NCBI RefSeq assembly: GCF_900111685.1
Contig: NZ_FOHX01000011.1
Span: 62,001-126,000 of the forward strand
Direction of reading: 5' to 3'
Origin: Nonomuraea wenchangensis
Lineage (GTDB): Bacteria > Actinomycetota > Actinomycetes > Streptosporangiales > Streptosporangiaceae
DNA length: 64,000 nt
Made by a program: the position numbers and the translations under genes. The notes beneath the pieces are model-generated. The model was not told where the DNA came from. It ran no database searches and saw only the letters and a list, made by a program, of their open reading frames with translations. Below are positions 1 to 7,858 of the stretch, one piece after another. Positions within the stretch are counted from its first letter, which is position 1. Every line of letters starts with the position of its first letter.

Positions 1-945
1 CCGGGCGTCGGCCACCACCCCGGCGAGCTGGAAGGCGCCGAACGCCCCGGCGATCAGTACGAACCCGGCCGGATGCCCGCTCAGCGCCCCGGCCGCGAGC
101 GCGACGGCCGCCCCCGCGACGGTGAGGCCGTAGGCCCGGTCGGGCAGCCGCGCCGCGACCCCGGCCAGCAGCCCGCCGGCCGTGGCCCCGATCCAGACGA
201 CGAGCACCAGCAGGGGCACGGCGCTCTCCGCGACGCCGGTCTCCAGGCCCAGGAACGGGATGTACTCCTCCAGCGCGCCCCAGATCGCCGTGACGACGGC
301 GACCAGCAGCAGCGCCCGCAGCACGGCGCGATCGGCGCGCGCCACGGCGAGCCCCGAGCGCAGGACCGCGAGGTAGCCCTCCTCCCCGGCCGGGCGCGGG
401 GCGCGGTGCTCGGGCAGCGTCAGCGCCGTGACCGCGCAGAGCACGCAGGCCGCCACGCTGGCCGCGCCGACGACGGCGTAGCCGCCGGCCGCGAAGGCGG
501 GCACCGCCAGCCCGATGGCGAGGGCGTTGGCGACGAGCCCGGCGGCCTCCGCCCGGCCCATGACGGCGGCGTAGCGCCCTTCCTGGCCCCGGCGCTGCAG
601 CTCCTCGTACGCGAGGGCTTCGTAGGAGCCGGACACGAGGGCGCCCTGCGCGCCCCACAGCACGAACCCCGCGGCGAAGGCCCAGAAGGACGGGACCGAG
701 ACCCACAGGGCGTAGCCGGCCCCGGCCAGCAGCGGGCCGAGGAACAGCAGCAGCCGCCTGGACACGGTGTCGGCCCAGGCCCCGGACGGGACCTCCAGCA
801 CCATGCCCGTCACCGACCAGATGACGAACAGCACGGATGCCTCGGCGACGGACACCCCGGCGTCGGCGAACAGCAGCGTGTAGACCGGGTAGAGCAGGAT
901 GAATTCGCCTAAGAACGCATAGGCGTAGAGCTTGATGACGAGCAT
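1..945 (-). CDS. MFS transporter, C-terminus missing (window edge)
   Basis: Major facilitator superfamily membrane protein, probably a proton-driven exporter. Reading leftward from an ATG at 945, which follows a GGAGG ribosome site, about 315 residues are open to the window edge. They contain repeated hydrophobic helices separated by short charged loops. The loop EVPSGAWADTVSRR between the second and third helices is the usual MFS motif-A position. A second such half begins near the edge, so roughly the last 80-100 residues lie outside. There is one TTA leucine codon (complement of 910-912), rare in such genomes. The MarR-family gene just upstream is co-oriented and about 100 bp away, so it may control this exporter. 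Substrate unknown. Confidence 0.85.
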   Translation of the reverse strand, partial: MLVIKLYAYAFLGEFILLYPVYTLLFADAGVSVAEASVLFVIWSVTGMVLEVPSGAWADTVSRRLLLFLGPLLAGAGYALWVSVPSFWAFAAGFVLWGAQGALVSGSYEALAYEELQRRGQEGRYAAVMGRAEAAGLVANALAIGLAVPAFAAGGYAVVGAASVAACVLCAVTALTLPEHRAPRPAGEEGYLAVLRSGLAVARADRAVLRALLLVAVVTAIWGALEEYIPFLGLETGVAESAVPLLVLVVWIGATAGGLLAGVAARLPDRAYGLTVAGAAVALAAGALSGHPAGFVLIAGAFGAFQLAGVVADAR

Positions 946-1047
946 GAGGCCCTCCAGCAGGACGAACAGGATCTCCGGGAGCTCGTCGCCCCGGAGGTCC
1001 GCGCGCCCCGCGCGGGCCTGTGGCCGTCAGTCATCAATGTCGTCGGA

Positions 1048-1518
1048 TCATGCCCGCGAGTCTAGCGACCCCGCGGCCTCGACGCGGGCGCGGAACGGCC
1101 TCCTTTCGAGCGCCGTCACCGCCGCCCGCAGCACCTCCGACAGCGGCACCGGCAGCTCGGCGTCCAGCTCGCCGACCGCGCGCTCGGTGGCCGCCCACTC
1201 GGCCTCGATGAGCGGCAGCGCGGCGCGGGCCCGCTCGGTGAGGTGGACGATGCGCTGCCGGGCGTCCGCGCCCTTCTCCAGGGTGACCAGCTCGCAGCGG
1301 CGCAGCTGGACCACGGTCTGGCTGGCCGCGGAGTGGGTGACGCCGATCGTTCTCGCGAGGTCGCGGATGGGCATCGGCCCCTCCGCCACCAGGACGCGTA
1401 CGTAGGGGGAGAAACGGGGCCGGTAGCCGGGCAGGCCGTGCTCTGCGTAGATCTCGGCGATGGCGGAGTCCATCAGCTCGTGGACGTGTCGCAGCAAGGC
1501 GCCCAGCCCGGTCGTCAC
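1048..1518 (-). CDS. MarR-family transcriptional regulator
   Basis: A 156-residue winged helix-turn-helix regulator. The recognition region lies around residues 45-75 (PMPIRDLARTIGVTHSAASQ), followed by a wing with the DARQR arginines, and by the amphipathic C-terminal helix of the MarR dimer interface. It starts at GTG 1518 behind a strong AGGAGAGGGG ribosome site. Length is normal for MarR. It is transcribed toward the MFS gene and divergently from the B12/radical-SAM gene, so the roughly 90-bp gap upstream could carry an operator for both directions. MarR proteins usually repress and are released by small phenolic or other ligands. The ligand cannot be read here. Confidence 0.88.
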   Translation of the reverse strand: MTTGLGALLRHVHELMDSAIAEIYAEHGLPGYRPRFSPYVRVLVAEGPMPIRDLARTIGVTHSAASQTVVQLRRCELVTLEKGADARQRIVHLTERARAALPLIEAEWAATERAVGELDAELPVPLSEVLRAAVTALERRPFRARVEAAGSLDSRA

Positions 1519-1610
1519 GCGGCCCCTCTCCTGGTCCCGTCTCCTGGTCCCGTCTCGCGGTCCCGTGCAATGTAACAGGACTGTTGGATATGCCTGCTAC
1601 GCTGCGGTGC

Positions 1611-2888
1611 GTGGCGAGGGCAGTCAGCGTGGTGGTGCGCTATCGCAAGGCGGTGACGTACGGCGTGCACGCGCTGCTCGCCGCGCTGGAGACCGCGGAG
1701 GTCGAGCACGAGCTGCGGCTCGGCACCACCCCCGAGGAGACCGCCGGGCACATCAGGGACTCCGGGGCCGACCACGTGCTCACGCTCTGGTCGTTCTACT
1801 CACCGGACGCCGAGGCCATGGCCGCCGAGCTCGCCGTGGTCAAGGAGCTGAGCGGCGGGCGCGGGCTGCACATCGCGGGCGGCGTGCACGCCACGGCCGA
1901 GCCGCAGCAGGTCATCGACGCCGGCTGGGACCTCGCGGGCATCGGCGAGGGCGAGTCCACGATCATCGCGCTGGTCCGGGCGCTGCGCGAGGACGCCCCG
2001 CTCACCACCGTCCCCGGCCTGGCCGTCAGGGACGCCGACGGGGTCGCGCTCCGCACCCGGCCCGCGCCGCAGCTCCCGCTGGACGCGTTCCCGTCCTTCG
2101 TGGGCAGGAACGGACCCATCGAGATCACCCGAGGCTGCCGTTACACCTGTCGTTTCTGTCAGACGCCGTTCATGTTCGGCGGCCAGTTCCGGCACCGGTC
2201 GGTGGCCAGCGTGCGCGAGCACGTCCGGTCCATGGTGGAGCGCGGGCTCAAGGACATCCGCTTCATCACGCCCACGTCGCTGTCGTACGGCTCCCCCGGC
2301 CCCGACGCCGACCTCGGCCCGGTGGAGGAGCTGCTGGCGGGCGTGAAAGAGGAGCTGCCGCCGCACGGCCGGGTCTTCTTCGGCAGCTTCCCTTCAGAGG
2401 TGCGGCCCGAGCACGTCACGCCGGAGGCGATGCGCCTGCTCAAGCGGTACGTCGCCAACGACAACCTGATCATCGGCGCCCAGTCGGGCTCGGACAAGGT
2501 GCTCGCCGCCTCCGGGCGCGGCCACGACACCTCGCCGGTGCGCGACGCGGTCCGCATCGCGGTGGAGCACGGCTTCCGGCCGAACGTCGACTTCATCTTC
2601 GGCATGCCCGGCGAGGACGAGTCCGATCAGGCCGCCTCGCTCCGGCTCGCCGCCGACCTGGCCGAGCTGGGCGCGCGCATCCACACGCACACGTTCATGC
2701 CGCTGCCCGGCACCCCGTGGCGGGACGCCGAGCCGGCCTTCATCCCGCTGACGACCATGCGTGAGCTCGACCGGCTGGCGCAGCGCGGCGACGCGTACGG
2801 GCACTGGCGCAAGCAGGCCGAGCACTCGGCCCGGCTGGCCGAGACCGCCAAGAACTACCCGCGCCGCGCCCGGCGCCGGCGCGCCTGA
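1611..2888 (+). CDS. B12-binding/radical SAM protein, MJ_1487-like
   Basis: Two-domain enzyme. The first ~120 residues form a Rossmann-like cobalamin-binding domain, with GGVHATAEPQQ and a GIGEGEST segment. The core carries the radical SAM motif CRYTCRFC (CxxxCxxC, cysteines near residues 176, 180 and 183), which binds the 4Fe-4S cluster that cleaves S-adenosylmethionine. The order and the RGCRYTCRFCQTP context resemble the MJ_1487/TIGR04013 group, better known from archaea, whose reaction is not established as far as I know. Starts at GTG 1611 or ATG 1590 are likely, because the B12 fold begins at once; TTG 1584 is also open. It is a single gene with no partner downstream. The function beyond radical chemistry is unknown. 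Confidence 0.85.
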   Translation: MARAVSVVVRYRKAVTYGVHALLAALETAEVEHELRLGTTPEETAGHIRDSGADHVLTLWSFYSPDAEAMAAELAVVKELSGGRGLHIAGGVHATAEPQQVIDAGWDLAGIGEGESTIIALVRALREDAPLTTVPGLAVRDADGVALRTRPAPQLPLDAFPSFVGRNGPIEITRGCRYTCRFCQTPFMFGGQFRHRSVASVREHVRSMVERGLKDIRFITPTSLSYGSPGPDADLGPVEELLAGVKEELPPHGRVFFGSFPSEVRPEHVTPEAMRLLKRYVANDNLIIGAQSGSDKVLAASGRGHDTSPVRDAVRIAVEHGFRPNVDFIFGMPGEDESDQAASLRLAADLAELGARIHTHTFMPLPGTPWRDAEPAFIPLTTMRELDRLAQRGDAYGHWRKQAEHSARLAETAKNYPRRARRRRA

Positions 2889-2929
2889 CCGGCTTGGGCC
2901 GGGACCCGGGCGGGCCGGGCTCGGGCGGG

Positions 2930-3184
2930 TCAGGCGGGGCGGTCCGGGCCGTCGTCCTCGTCGTCGAAGGCGGCGCTCAGCACCCGCTCGAAGGCGTCGC
3001 TGACCGGCCGCAGCGCCTGCGAGAACGCGTTGACGAGCGGCCCGATGATCTCGGACACCTCGGACATGAGGTCGGGGCTCTTGCTCTCGGGAGGCGCCCA
3101 GCGCATGGCGTCGGCGCTCAGCGTCTCCCATTCCTCGACGACACCGTCGATGGCGTCGAGCACATGATCAGGATCGCTTGGCAT
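2930..3184 (-). CDS. Small acidic hypothetical protein (84 aa)
   Basis: I do not recognise this protein. It starts at ATG 3184 behind a clear GGGGAG ribosome site and ends at 2930. The 84 residues are soluble-looking, begin MPSDPDHVLDAIDG, hold one predicted amphipathic helical stretch (SEVSEIIGPLVNAFSQAL), and end in a very acidic tail (FDDEDDGPDRP). No metal-binding or catalytic motif is visible. A longer reading in the same frame upstream overlaps the VOC gene out of frame and is not credible. It lies 65 bp downstream of the VOC-family gene on the same strand, so it may share that transcript. Confidence 0.6.
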   Translation of the reverse strand: MPSDPDHVLDAIDGVVEEWETLSADAMRWAPPESKSPDLMSEVSEIIGPLVNAFSQALRPVSDAFERVLSAAFDDEDDGPDRPA

Positions 3185-3249
3185 GACGGCTCCCCGCGGC
3201 GAGAAAGGGGTCACTACCACGGTAACCCAGCCGGGGGCGCGGCGACCGT

Positions 3250-3759
3250 TCAGGCCGGGACGGAGACTCCCACGCCGCCGCGCGTCTGGGCGCCGAAGCG
3301 CTCCTTCTCGGCGGCGAGGTCGAGCGGCCTGATGCGGGAGCGGGCGGCGAGGATCTCGTCGGTCAGCAGCGCGGCCGGCACCAGCCAGGACACCTCGAAC
3401 TCCAGCCCGTCGGGGTCCTTGGCGTACAGGGCCTTGGTGGAGCCGTGGTCGGAGGAGCCGACCAGCGCGTCCAGCTCGGTCAGCCGGGCCGCGATCCGCT
3501 CCAGCTCGTCGAGCGTGTCCACCTCCCAGGCCAGGTGGTAGAGGCCGACGGAGGTGCGCCCGGCGCCGGACGGCGCCGCGTCCGCGCCGATCTGGAACAG
3601 GCCGAGGTCGTGGTCGTTGGCGGAGCCCGGCGCCTGGAGGAAGGCGGCGCCGCGCATGCCCATGACGACCTCGAAGCCGAGGGCCTCGCGGTAGAAGGCG
3701 ACGCTGCGCTCGACGTCGCGGACGTACAGGACGGCGTGGTTGAGGCGCTGGACCGGCAT
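3250..3759 (-). CDS. VOC-family (glyoxalase/dioxygenase-fold) protein
   Basis: A 169-residue vicinal-oxygen-chelate protein. Expected metal-ligand positions are visible: the histidine in LNHAVLYV near the N-terminus, the histidine of GLYHLAWEVD at the middle of the second beta-alpha unit, and the glutamate of GLEFEVSW near the end of the fold. The KDPDGLEFE stretch is typical of VOC members. Start ATG 3759 has an AAAGGGGA ribosome site and puts the first strand at once. A longer reading to 3807 crosses the AT-rich operator and is less likely. It is transcribed divergently from a MarR regulator 67 bp away, the arrangement of MarR-controlled detoxification genes. Substrate unknown. Confidence 0.82.
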   Translation of the reverse strand: MPVQRLNHAVLYVRDVERSVAFYREALGFEVVMGMRGAAFLQAPGSANDHDLGLFQIGADAAPSGAGRTSVGLYHLAWEVDTLDELERIAARLTELDALVGSSDHGSTKALYAKDPDGLEFEVSWLVPAALLTDEILAARSRIRPLDLAAEKERFGAQTRGGVGVSVPA

Positions 3760-3786
3760 GATGATCCCCTTTCGCGGGTGTCTCCA

Positions 3787-3809
3787 CTCAAGTATATGAG
3801 AGTTCAACT
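3787..3809. promoter_or_regulatory. Candidate MarR operator in divergent promoter
   Basis: The gap between the VOC gene and the MarR gene is strikingly AT-rich for this genome. It holds an imperfect palindrome CTCAAGTATATGAG (3787-3800, arms CTCA/TGAG) directly followed by AGTTCAACT (3801-3809, arms AGTT/AACT around one C). MarR proteins bind such short inverted repeats over the promoter they repress. This is inference from position and symmetry only. Confidence 0.45.
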
Positions 3810-3826
3810 AAAATGGGAGTGTGACG

Positions 3827-4321
3827 ATGACGACCCGATGGCTGAACGAGGACGAGCAGCGGACCTGGCGCGCGTTCCTGGCGGCCACCCGGCACGTCCA
3901 GGAGACGCTGGACCGGCAGCTCCAGCGCGACGCGGGCATGCCGCACGCCTACTACGAGATCCTCGTGCGCCTGTCCGAGGCCCCCGAGCGCACGCTGCGC
4001 ATGAGCGAGCTGGCCAGCCGGGCCGGCAGCTCGCAGAGCCGGCTGTCGCACGCCGTGGCGCGGCTGGAGGAGCGCGGCTGGGTGCGCCGCGAGCGCTGCC
4101 CGGCCGACGGCCGCGGCCTGTTCGCCGTCCTCACCGACGACGGGTACGCCGCGCTCGCCGAAGCCGCGCCCGGCCATGTGGAGGAGGTCCGGCGGACCCT
4201 GTTCGACGTGCTGGAGCCCGGCCAGGTCGCGGCTCTGGAGGCGATCTGCGCCGCGATCGGGTCATCTTCCGACGGGACACACGGCGGAGGTAGCGCGAAA
4301 AGTGTCGGGCGGAGGTCGTAG
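3827..4321 (+). CDS. MarR-family transcriptional regulator
   Basis: A winged helix-turn-helix regulator of 164 residues. N-terminal dimerisation helix; HTH around residues 55-80 (MSELASRAGSSQSRLSHAVARLEE); then the wing with the conserved DGRGLFAVLTDDG beta-hairpin; then the C-terminal helix. ATG 3827 is preferred because GGGAG lies 7 nt before it; GTG 3821 is an in-frame alternative. A serine/glycine-rich tail (SSSDGTHGGGSAKS) extends past the usual MarR end. It faces away from the VOC gene, and the AT-rich palindromes between them suggest autorepression and control of the VOC gene. Confidence 0.88.
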   Translation: MTTRWLNEDEQRTWRAFLAATRHVQETLDRQLQRDAGMPHAYYEILVRLSEAPERTLRMSELASRAGSSQSRLSHAVARLEERGWVRRERCPADGRGLFAVLTDDGYAALAEAAPGHVEEVRRTLFDVLEPGQVAALEAICAAIGSSSDGTHGGGSAKSVGRRS

Positions 4322-4353
4322 CGTTCTCCCGGTACCCGAGCGAGGAGAGGCCG

Positions 4354-4542
4354 ATGCACGACACCGAAGAGGCGCTGTTCCGGGCGGTCCATGGCATAGC
4401 GGGGCGGTTCGCCGGCCAGCCCGTGCCCGTGGTCATGGAGGCGTTGCTGCGCGGCCTGCCCAAGGCTCCCGGCCTCCAGGTGATGGAGATCCGCAAGATC
4501 GCCGAGGAGATCAGCGTCGGACGCGACCCCTCGGGCTTGTGA
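4354..4542 (+). CDS. Small hypothetical protein (62 aa)
   Basis: I do not recognise this protein. It has its own good ribosome site (GGAGAGG) and an ATG, starts 33 bp after the MarR stop on the same strand, and keeps high-GC third positions. The 62 residues contain two probable helices (EEALFRAVHGIAGRF and VVMEALLRGLP), no cysteine and no transmembrane segment. The middle, QPVPVVMEALLRG, looks like a folded core rather than random reading. It may be co-transcribed with the regulator. No function can be assigned. Confidence 0.55.
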   Translation: MHDTEEALFRAVHGIAGRFAGQPVPVVMEALLRGLPKAPGLQVMEIRKIAEEISVGRDPSGL

Positions 4543-4647
4543 CCGACTGATCACAGAGGGGGACAACGGGCACAAAACGGCACGGCGGGGTTACCATTTC
4601 TCCCGTCTGAACCAGCTTGCGCTGGAACACGCGTTAGGAGTCCGTGG

Positions 4648-6063
4648 GTGACGCTGGTCGCTGGGGTCGATTCTTCGACGCAGAGTTGCAAGGTCGTCGT
4701 TCGTGACGCGGAGACGGGCGCGCTGGTCCGCGAGGGCCGCGCCCGGCATCCCGAGGGCACGGAGGTGCACCCGTCGCACTGGTGGGCGGCGCTGCTGGAG
4801 GCCCTGGAGGGCGCGGGCGGGCTCGACGGGGTCGCGGCCGTCAGCGTGGGCGGGCAACAGCACGGCATGGTCTGCCTGGACGAGTCCGGAAATGTCGTAC
4901 GCGAGGCGCTGCTCTGGAACGACACCCGCTCCGCCCGGGCCGCCGCCGACCTCACCACCGAGCTGGGCGGCCCCCAGGCGTGGGCCGACGCGGTCGGCTC
5001 GGTGCCGGTGGCGTCGTTCACGATCACCAAGCTGCGGTGGCTGGCCGAGCACGAGCCCGACAACGCCCGCCGCACCGCCGCCGTGTGCCTGCCCCACGAC
5101 TGGCTGACCTGGCGGCTGGCCGGCGCGCTCGCCTCCGGCGTCCCGTTCTCCCGCGAGGGCTGGGCGGACGCGCCGCTCGCGCCCCTCGACGCGCTCACCA
5201 CCGACCGGGGCGACGCCTCCGGCACCGGCTACTGGTCGCCGTTCACCGGCTCCTACCGCACCGACCTGCTCAAGGCCGCCTTCGGCGGGACGCCGCTGCT
5301 GCCCAAGGTGCTCGGCCCCACAGGCCGGGCCTACGAAGGTGACGTCCTGCTCGCCCCCGGCACCGGCGACAACATGGCCGCCGCGCTCGGCGTGGGCGCC
5401 CGCCCCGGCGACGTCGTGGTCTCACTCGGCACCTCGGGCACCGCGTTCGCGGTCGCCGAACAGCCCAGCGCCGACCCGACGGGCGCGGTGGCGGGGTTCG
5501 CCGACGCGACGGGCCGCTTCCTGCCGCTGGTGTGCACCCTCAACGCCGCCCGCGTCCTCGACGCCGCCGCCCGCATCGCCGGCGTCGGCCTCGGCGAGCT
5601 CAGCGACCTCGCGCTCCAGGCCCCCGCAGGGGCCGGCGGGCTGACCCTGGTGCCCTATCTGGAGGGCGAACGCACCCCCAACCGCCCCACCGCCACCGGC
5701 TCGATCCACGGGCTGACGCTGGCCACCGCCACCCCCGCCCACCTGGCCCGCGCGGCCGTCGAGGGCATGCTGTGCGGCCTCGCCGACGCCCTCGACGCGC
5801 TGCGCACCCCGCCGGAACGGGTGCTCATGATCGGCGGCGCCGCCCGTTCCGAGGCCGTCCGGCGCATCGCGCCGACCGTCTTCGGCGTGCCCGTCACCGT
5901 GCCGCCCCCCGCCGAGTACGTCGCCGACGGAGCCGCCTACCAGGCGGCGACGCTGCTGACCACGCCCGAGTGGCGGGCGGAGGAGACGGCCACTTACTCC
6001 GGCGAGGCCGTCCCCGAGATCCGCGCCCGCTACGCCCGCGCCACCGAGCACATCCTCGACTGA
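4648..6063 (+). CDS. xylB: Xylulokinase
   Basis: FGGY-family carbohydrate kinase of 471 residues that phosphorylates D-xylulose with ATP to give xylulose 5-phosphate for the pentose phosphate pathway. Visible features are the N-terminal phosphate loop GVDSSTQSCK, the GGQQHGMV sugar-site segment near residue 70 typical of XylB, the catalytic-aspartate region (GTGDNMAAALG), the ATP-binding SLGTSGTAFAV, and the C-terminal GGAARSEAVRRI. Start GTG 4648 follows TAGGAG. Length is normal. It stands alone, with no xylose isomerase or sugar transporter beside it, so xylA must be elsewhere, or the kinase serves another ketose or pentitol route. It converges on the anti-sigma-like gene. Confidence 0.9.
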   Translation: MTLVAGVDSSTQSCKVVVRDAETGALVREGRARHPEGTEVHPSHWWAALLEALEGAGGLDGVAAVSVGGQQHGMVCLDESGNVVREALLWNDTRSARAAADLTTELGGPQAWADAVGSVPVASFTITKLRWLAEHEPDNARRTAAVCLPHDWLTWRLAGALASGVPFSREGWADAPLAPLDALTTDRGDASGTGYWSPFTGSYRTDLLKAAFGGTPLLPKVLGPTGRAYEGDVLLAPGTGDNMAAALGVGARPGDVVVSLGTSGTAFAVAEQPSADPTGAVAGFADATGRFLPLVCTLNAARVLDAAARIAGVGLGELSDLALQAPAGAGGLTLVPYLEGERTPNRPTATGSIHGLTLATATPAHLARAAVEGMLCGLADALDALRTPPERVLMIGGAARSEAVRRIAPTVFGVPVTVPPPAEYVADGAAYQAATLLTTPEWRAEETATYSGEAVPEIRARYARATEHILD

Positions 6064-6076
6064 CGACGGCGCTCGC

Positions 6077-6129
6077 GCCCGCTCATCGGCCCGACCGACG
6101 ACCCGACCGCCGGCCCGCTCATCGGCCCG
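6077..6129. repeat. 17-bp direct repeat at convergent gene ends
   Basis: GCCCGCTCATCGGCCCG occurs at 6077-6093 and again at 6113-6129. The second copy supplies the stop codon of the leftward anti-sigma-like gene and the first lies in the gap before xylB ends. It looks like a small local duplication that moved or duplicated a stop. No terminator hairpin with a T-tract is present between these convergent genes. Confidence 0.5.
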
Positions 6130-7288
6130 CGGTCGGGGCGTGGGGCTCGCGCCAGAGCTCCCGGCCCGCGGCGTCGTACCCGACGACCTCGAACCCCTTC
6201 CTGTAGATGTCGCCGTCGCGCCCGTGCCTGCCCGCGAACAGCCGCACGCCGATCCCCCACGGATCCTTCCTGGCCGCCGCGGTCGCCTTCCGTCCGTCCG
6301 GGAAGACCAGCTCGACCTCGGTCGTACGCACGTCCGCCACGACGCCGAACCAGCGGCGCTCGTGCTCGTGCAGCAGCACCGGGATCCTCCGCCCGCCCAG
6401 GTCCCGCAGGAGGTCCTTGGCCCGTACGAGGTCGGCGGCCACCGGGTCCCCGTCCAGCCGCCAGATCAAGGTCCGGTCGGGTACGTCGAACACGTTGGCG
6501 CTCAGCCCGCCGCCCAGCCGCAGCACCGTGCCGACCGGCTCGGCCGTCGCCTCCGGCACCGTCAGCGGCGTGTGCGCCGCCGTGGCCACCGTCATGCCCC
6601 GCGCGTCGGTGAACTCGAAGCCCGTCACCCGCGTCGAGGCGGGCAGGGTGACCGTCCAGATGGCGCGGGGCGCGCCCTTGGGACGCCTGATCTGCCCGGG
6701 CGTCCTGTCGCCCGCGGCCGAGACGGCCCTCACCCCGGTGACCCGGTCGCCGGCCGTGCCGTAGTACAGCGTCTTCTCGGGCGGCGGCCACGTCTCCGTC
6801 GCCCCTTCCAGTGACGCGTTCCCGTCGACCGGCCTGGCGTTGCAGGAGGACATCGACCCGCCCGTCCTGACCCGGTACAGCCGGCAGAAGGCGAGCGCGC
6901 CGTCGGAGCGCCGCGCGTACCAGAGCTCCACGGCCCCGCCGAGCGCCGGGTCGTCCTCGACCAGCCGGTCGCCCAGCGGCGGCTTGCCCGCCAGCCCGAC
7001 CTCGACGTCGGGTGGCGGCACGGACACGTCGACGCCGGCGGACGGCACGGGCTGGAGCACGCCGGTGGCCACGTCCCCGCCACCGCCGCCCAGCCCCATC
7101 GTCCCGACGGCCACGACCGCCGCCGCGCCACCCGCCACCGCCAACATCCGCATCCGGTCCCGCCGCCTGCCCCGCGACCGCGCCACGACCCGCCCGGGCA
7201 GCCCGGCCGGCGACTGCGGCGCGTCCTCGGCCGCGTGCCGGAGCGTGCTCCGCAACAAGCCCTCCACCCGCTCGTCCTCCGTCATCAT
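6119..7288 (-). CDS. Membrane protein partner of SigE-family sigma factor (anti-sigma-like)
   Basis: A 389-residue protein starting at ATG 7288, which overlaps the sigma-factor stop by 4 nt (ATGA), so the two are translationally coupled. The N-terminal ~60 residues are cytoplasmic and charged (EDERVEGLLRSTLRHAAEDAP), then a basic RSRGRRRDRMR stretch and one transmembrane helix (about residues 55-75, AVAGGAAAVVAVGTMGL), then a large extracytoplasmic part of about 300 residues with no recognised domain. This layout is typical of genes following SigE-family sigma factors in actinomycetes. No HxxxCxxC zinc anti-sigma motif is seen, so the anti-sigma role is inference from context. Confidence 0.7.
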   Translation of the reverse strand: MMTEDERVEGLLRSTLRHAAEDAPQSPAGLPGRVVARSRGRRRDRMRMLAVAGGAAAVVAVGTMGLGGGGGDVATGVLQPVPSAGVDVSVPPPDVEVGLAGKPPLGDRLVEDDPALGGAVELWYARRSDGALAFCRLYRVRTGGSMSSCNARPVDGNASLEGATETWPPPEKTLYYGTAGDRVTGVRAVSAAGDRTPGQIRRPKGAPRAIWTVTLPASTRVTGFEFTDARGMTVATAAHTPLTVPEATAEPVGTVLRLGGGLSANVFDVPDRTLIWRLDGDPVAADLVRAKDLLRDLGGRRIPVLLHEHERRWFGVVADVRTTEVELVFPDGRKATAAARKDPWGIGVRLFAGRHGRDGDIYRKGFEVVGYDAAGRELWREPHAPTAGR

Positions 7289-7797
7289 GAAACGCCCTCC
7301 TCGCTCTTGCGGCGGTCGTCTGACAGGGCGGAACGCAGCTTGCCGAGGCCCAGGGAGGCGTGGCTGCGCACGGTCCCGCGCGAGATCCCGAGCACCCGGG
7401 CGATCTCCTCGTCCGCCAGGTCCTCGTAGTAGCGCAGGACGAGCACGGCCCGTTGCTTGCGCGGCAGCCCCTTCAGCGCCTCCCACAACCCCTGCTCCGC
7501 CTCGGACGGCAACAGGTCGTGGCGTACGTCGCCGGGCCCGCCGGGCAACTCCCCGAACAGGTGCTCCCGCCTGCGCCGCCGCCAGACGCTGATGTGCAGC
7601 CTGGCCATGATCGTGCGGGTGTACGCCTCGGGGTCCTGCTTGCGCCGTACGCGGGGCCACGCCCGATGCAACCGGATCAACGCCTCCTGCGTCAGATCGG
7701 CCGCGTCGTGGGCGTTGCCGCTGAGCACGTAGCCGTACCGCAGCAACGCGTCAGCCCGGTCCGCCACGAAGCTCTCGAACCTGGAGTCATCCTCCAA
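7285..7797 (-). CDS. SigE-family ECF RNA polymerase sigma factor
   Basis: A 170-residue ECF sigma factor of the actinobacterial SigE group (TIGR02983-like). The N-terminal region 2 spans about residues 10-75 (LLRYGYVLSGNAHDAADLTQEALIRLHRAW), and the C-terminal region 4 helix-turn-helix about residues 108-160 (LPRKQRAVLVLRYYEDLADEEIARVLGISRGTVRSH). The start is a TTG at 7797, with GAGGAAAGG upstream; no ATG or GTG is available near the conserved region 2. It overlaps the membrane partner gene downstream by 4 nt. The inverted repeat at 7811-7840 immediately precedes it. Confidence 0.9.
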   Translation of the reverse strand: MEDDSRFESFVADRADALLRYGYVLSGNAHDAADLTQEALIRLHRAWPRVRRKQDPEAYTRTIMARLHISVWRRRRREHLFGELPGGPGDVRHDLLPSEAEQGLWEALKGLPRKQRAVLVLRYYEDLADEEIARVLGISRGTVRSHASLGLGKLRSALSDDRRKSEEGVS

Positions 7798-7810
7798 GAT
7801 CCAACCTTTC

Positions 7811-7840
7811 CTCGTTCCGTCCCCCTGTAGACGGACCGAG
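7811..7840 (-). promoter_or_regulatory. Inverted repeat before the sigma factor gene
   Basis: Arms CTCGTTCCGTC (7811-7821) and GACGGACCGAG (7830-7840) pair at 10 of 11 positions around an 8-nt loop. It sits between the TetR stop and the sigma start, both leftward. It could end TetR transcripts, though no T-run follows, or fold in the sigma leader. The minus strand also reads GGAAC, an ECF -35-like element, just before the ribosome site. Confidence 0.4.
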
Positions 7841-7858
7841 GCCCCGAACTGTTGAACC

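Noticed and set aside
1519..1610. Cobalamin riboswitch before the B12/radical SAM gene
   Set aside because: The gap is only about 90 bp and shows no B12-box or multi-stem layout.
7289..7660. Extension of the anti-sigma-like protein into the sigma gene
   Set aside because: It overlaps the sigma factor out of frame; the ATGA junction at 7285-7288 is the natural start.
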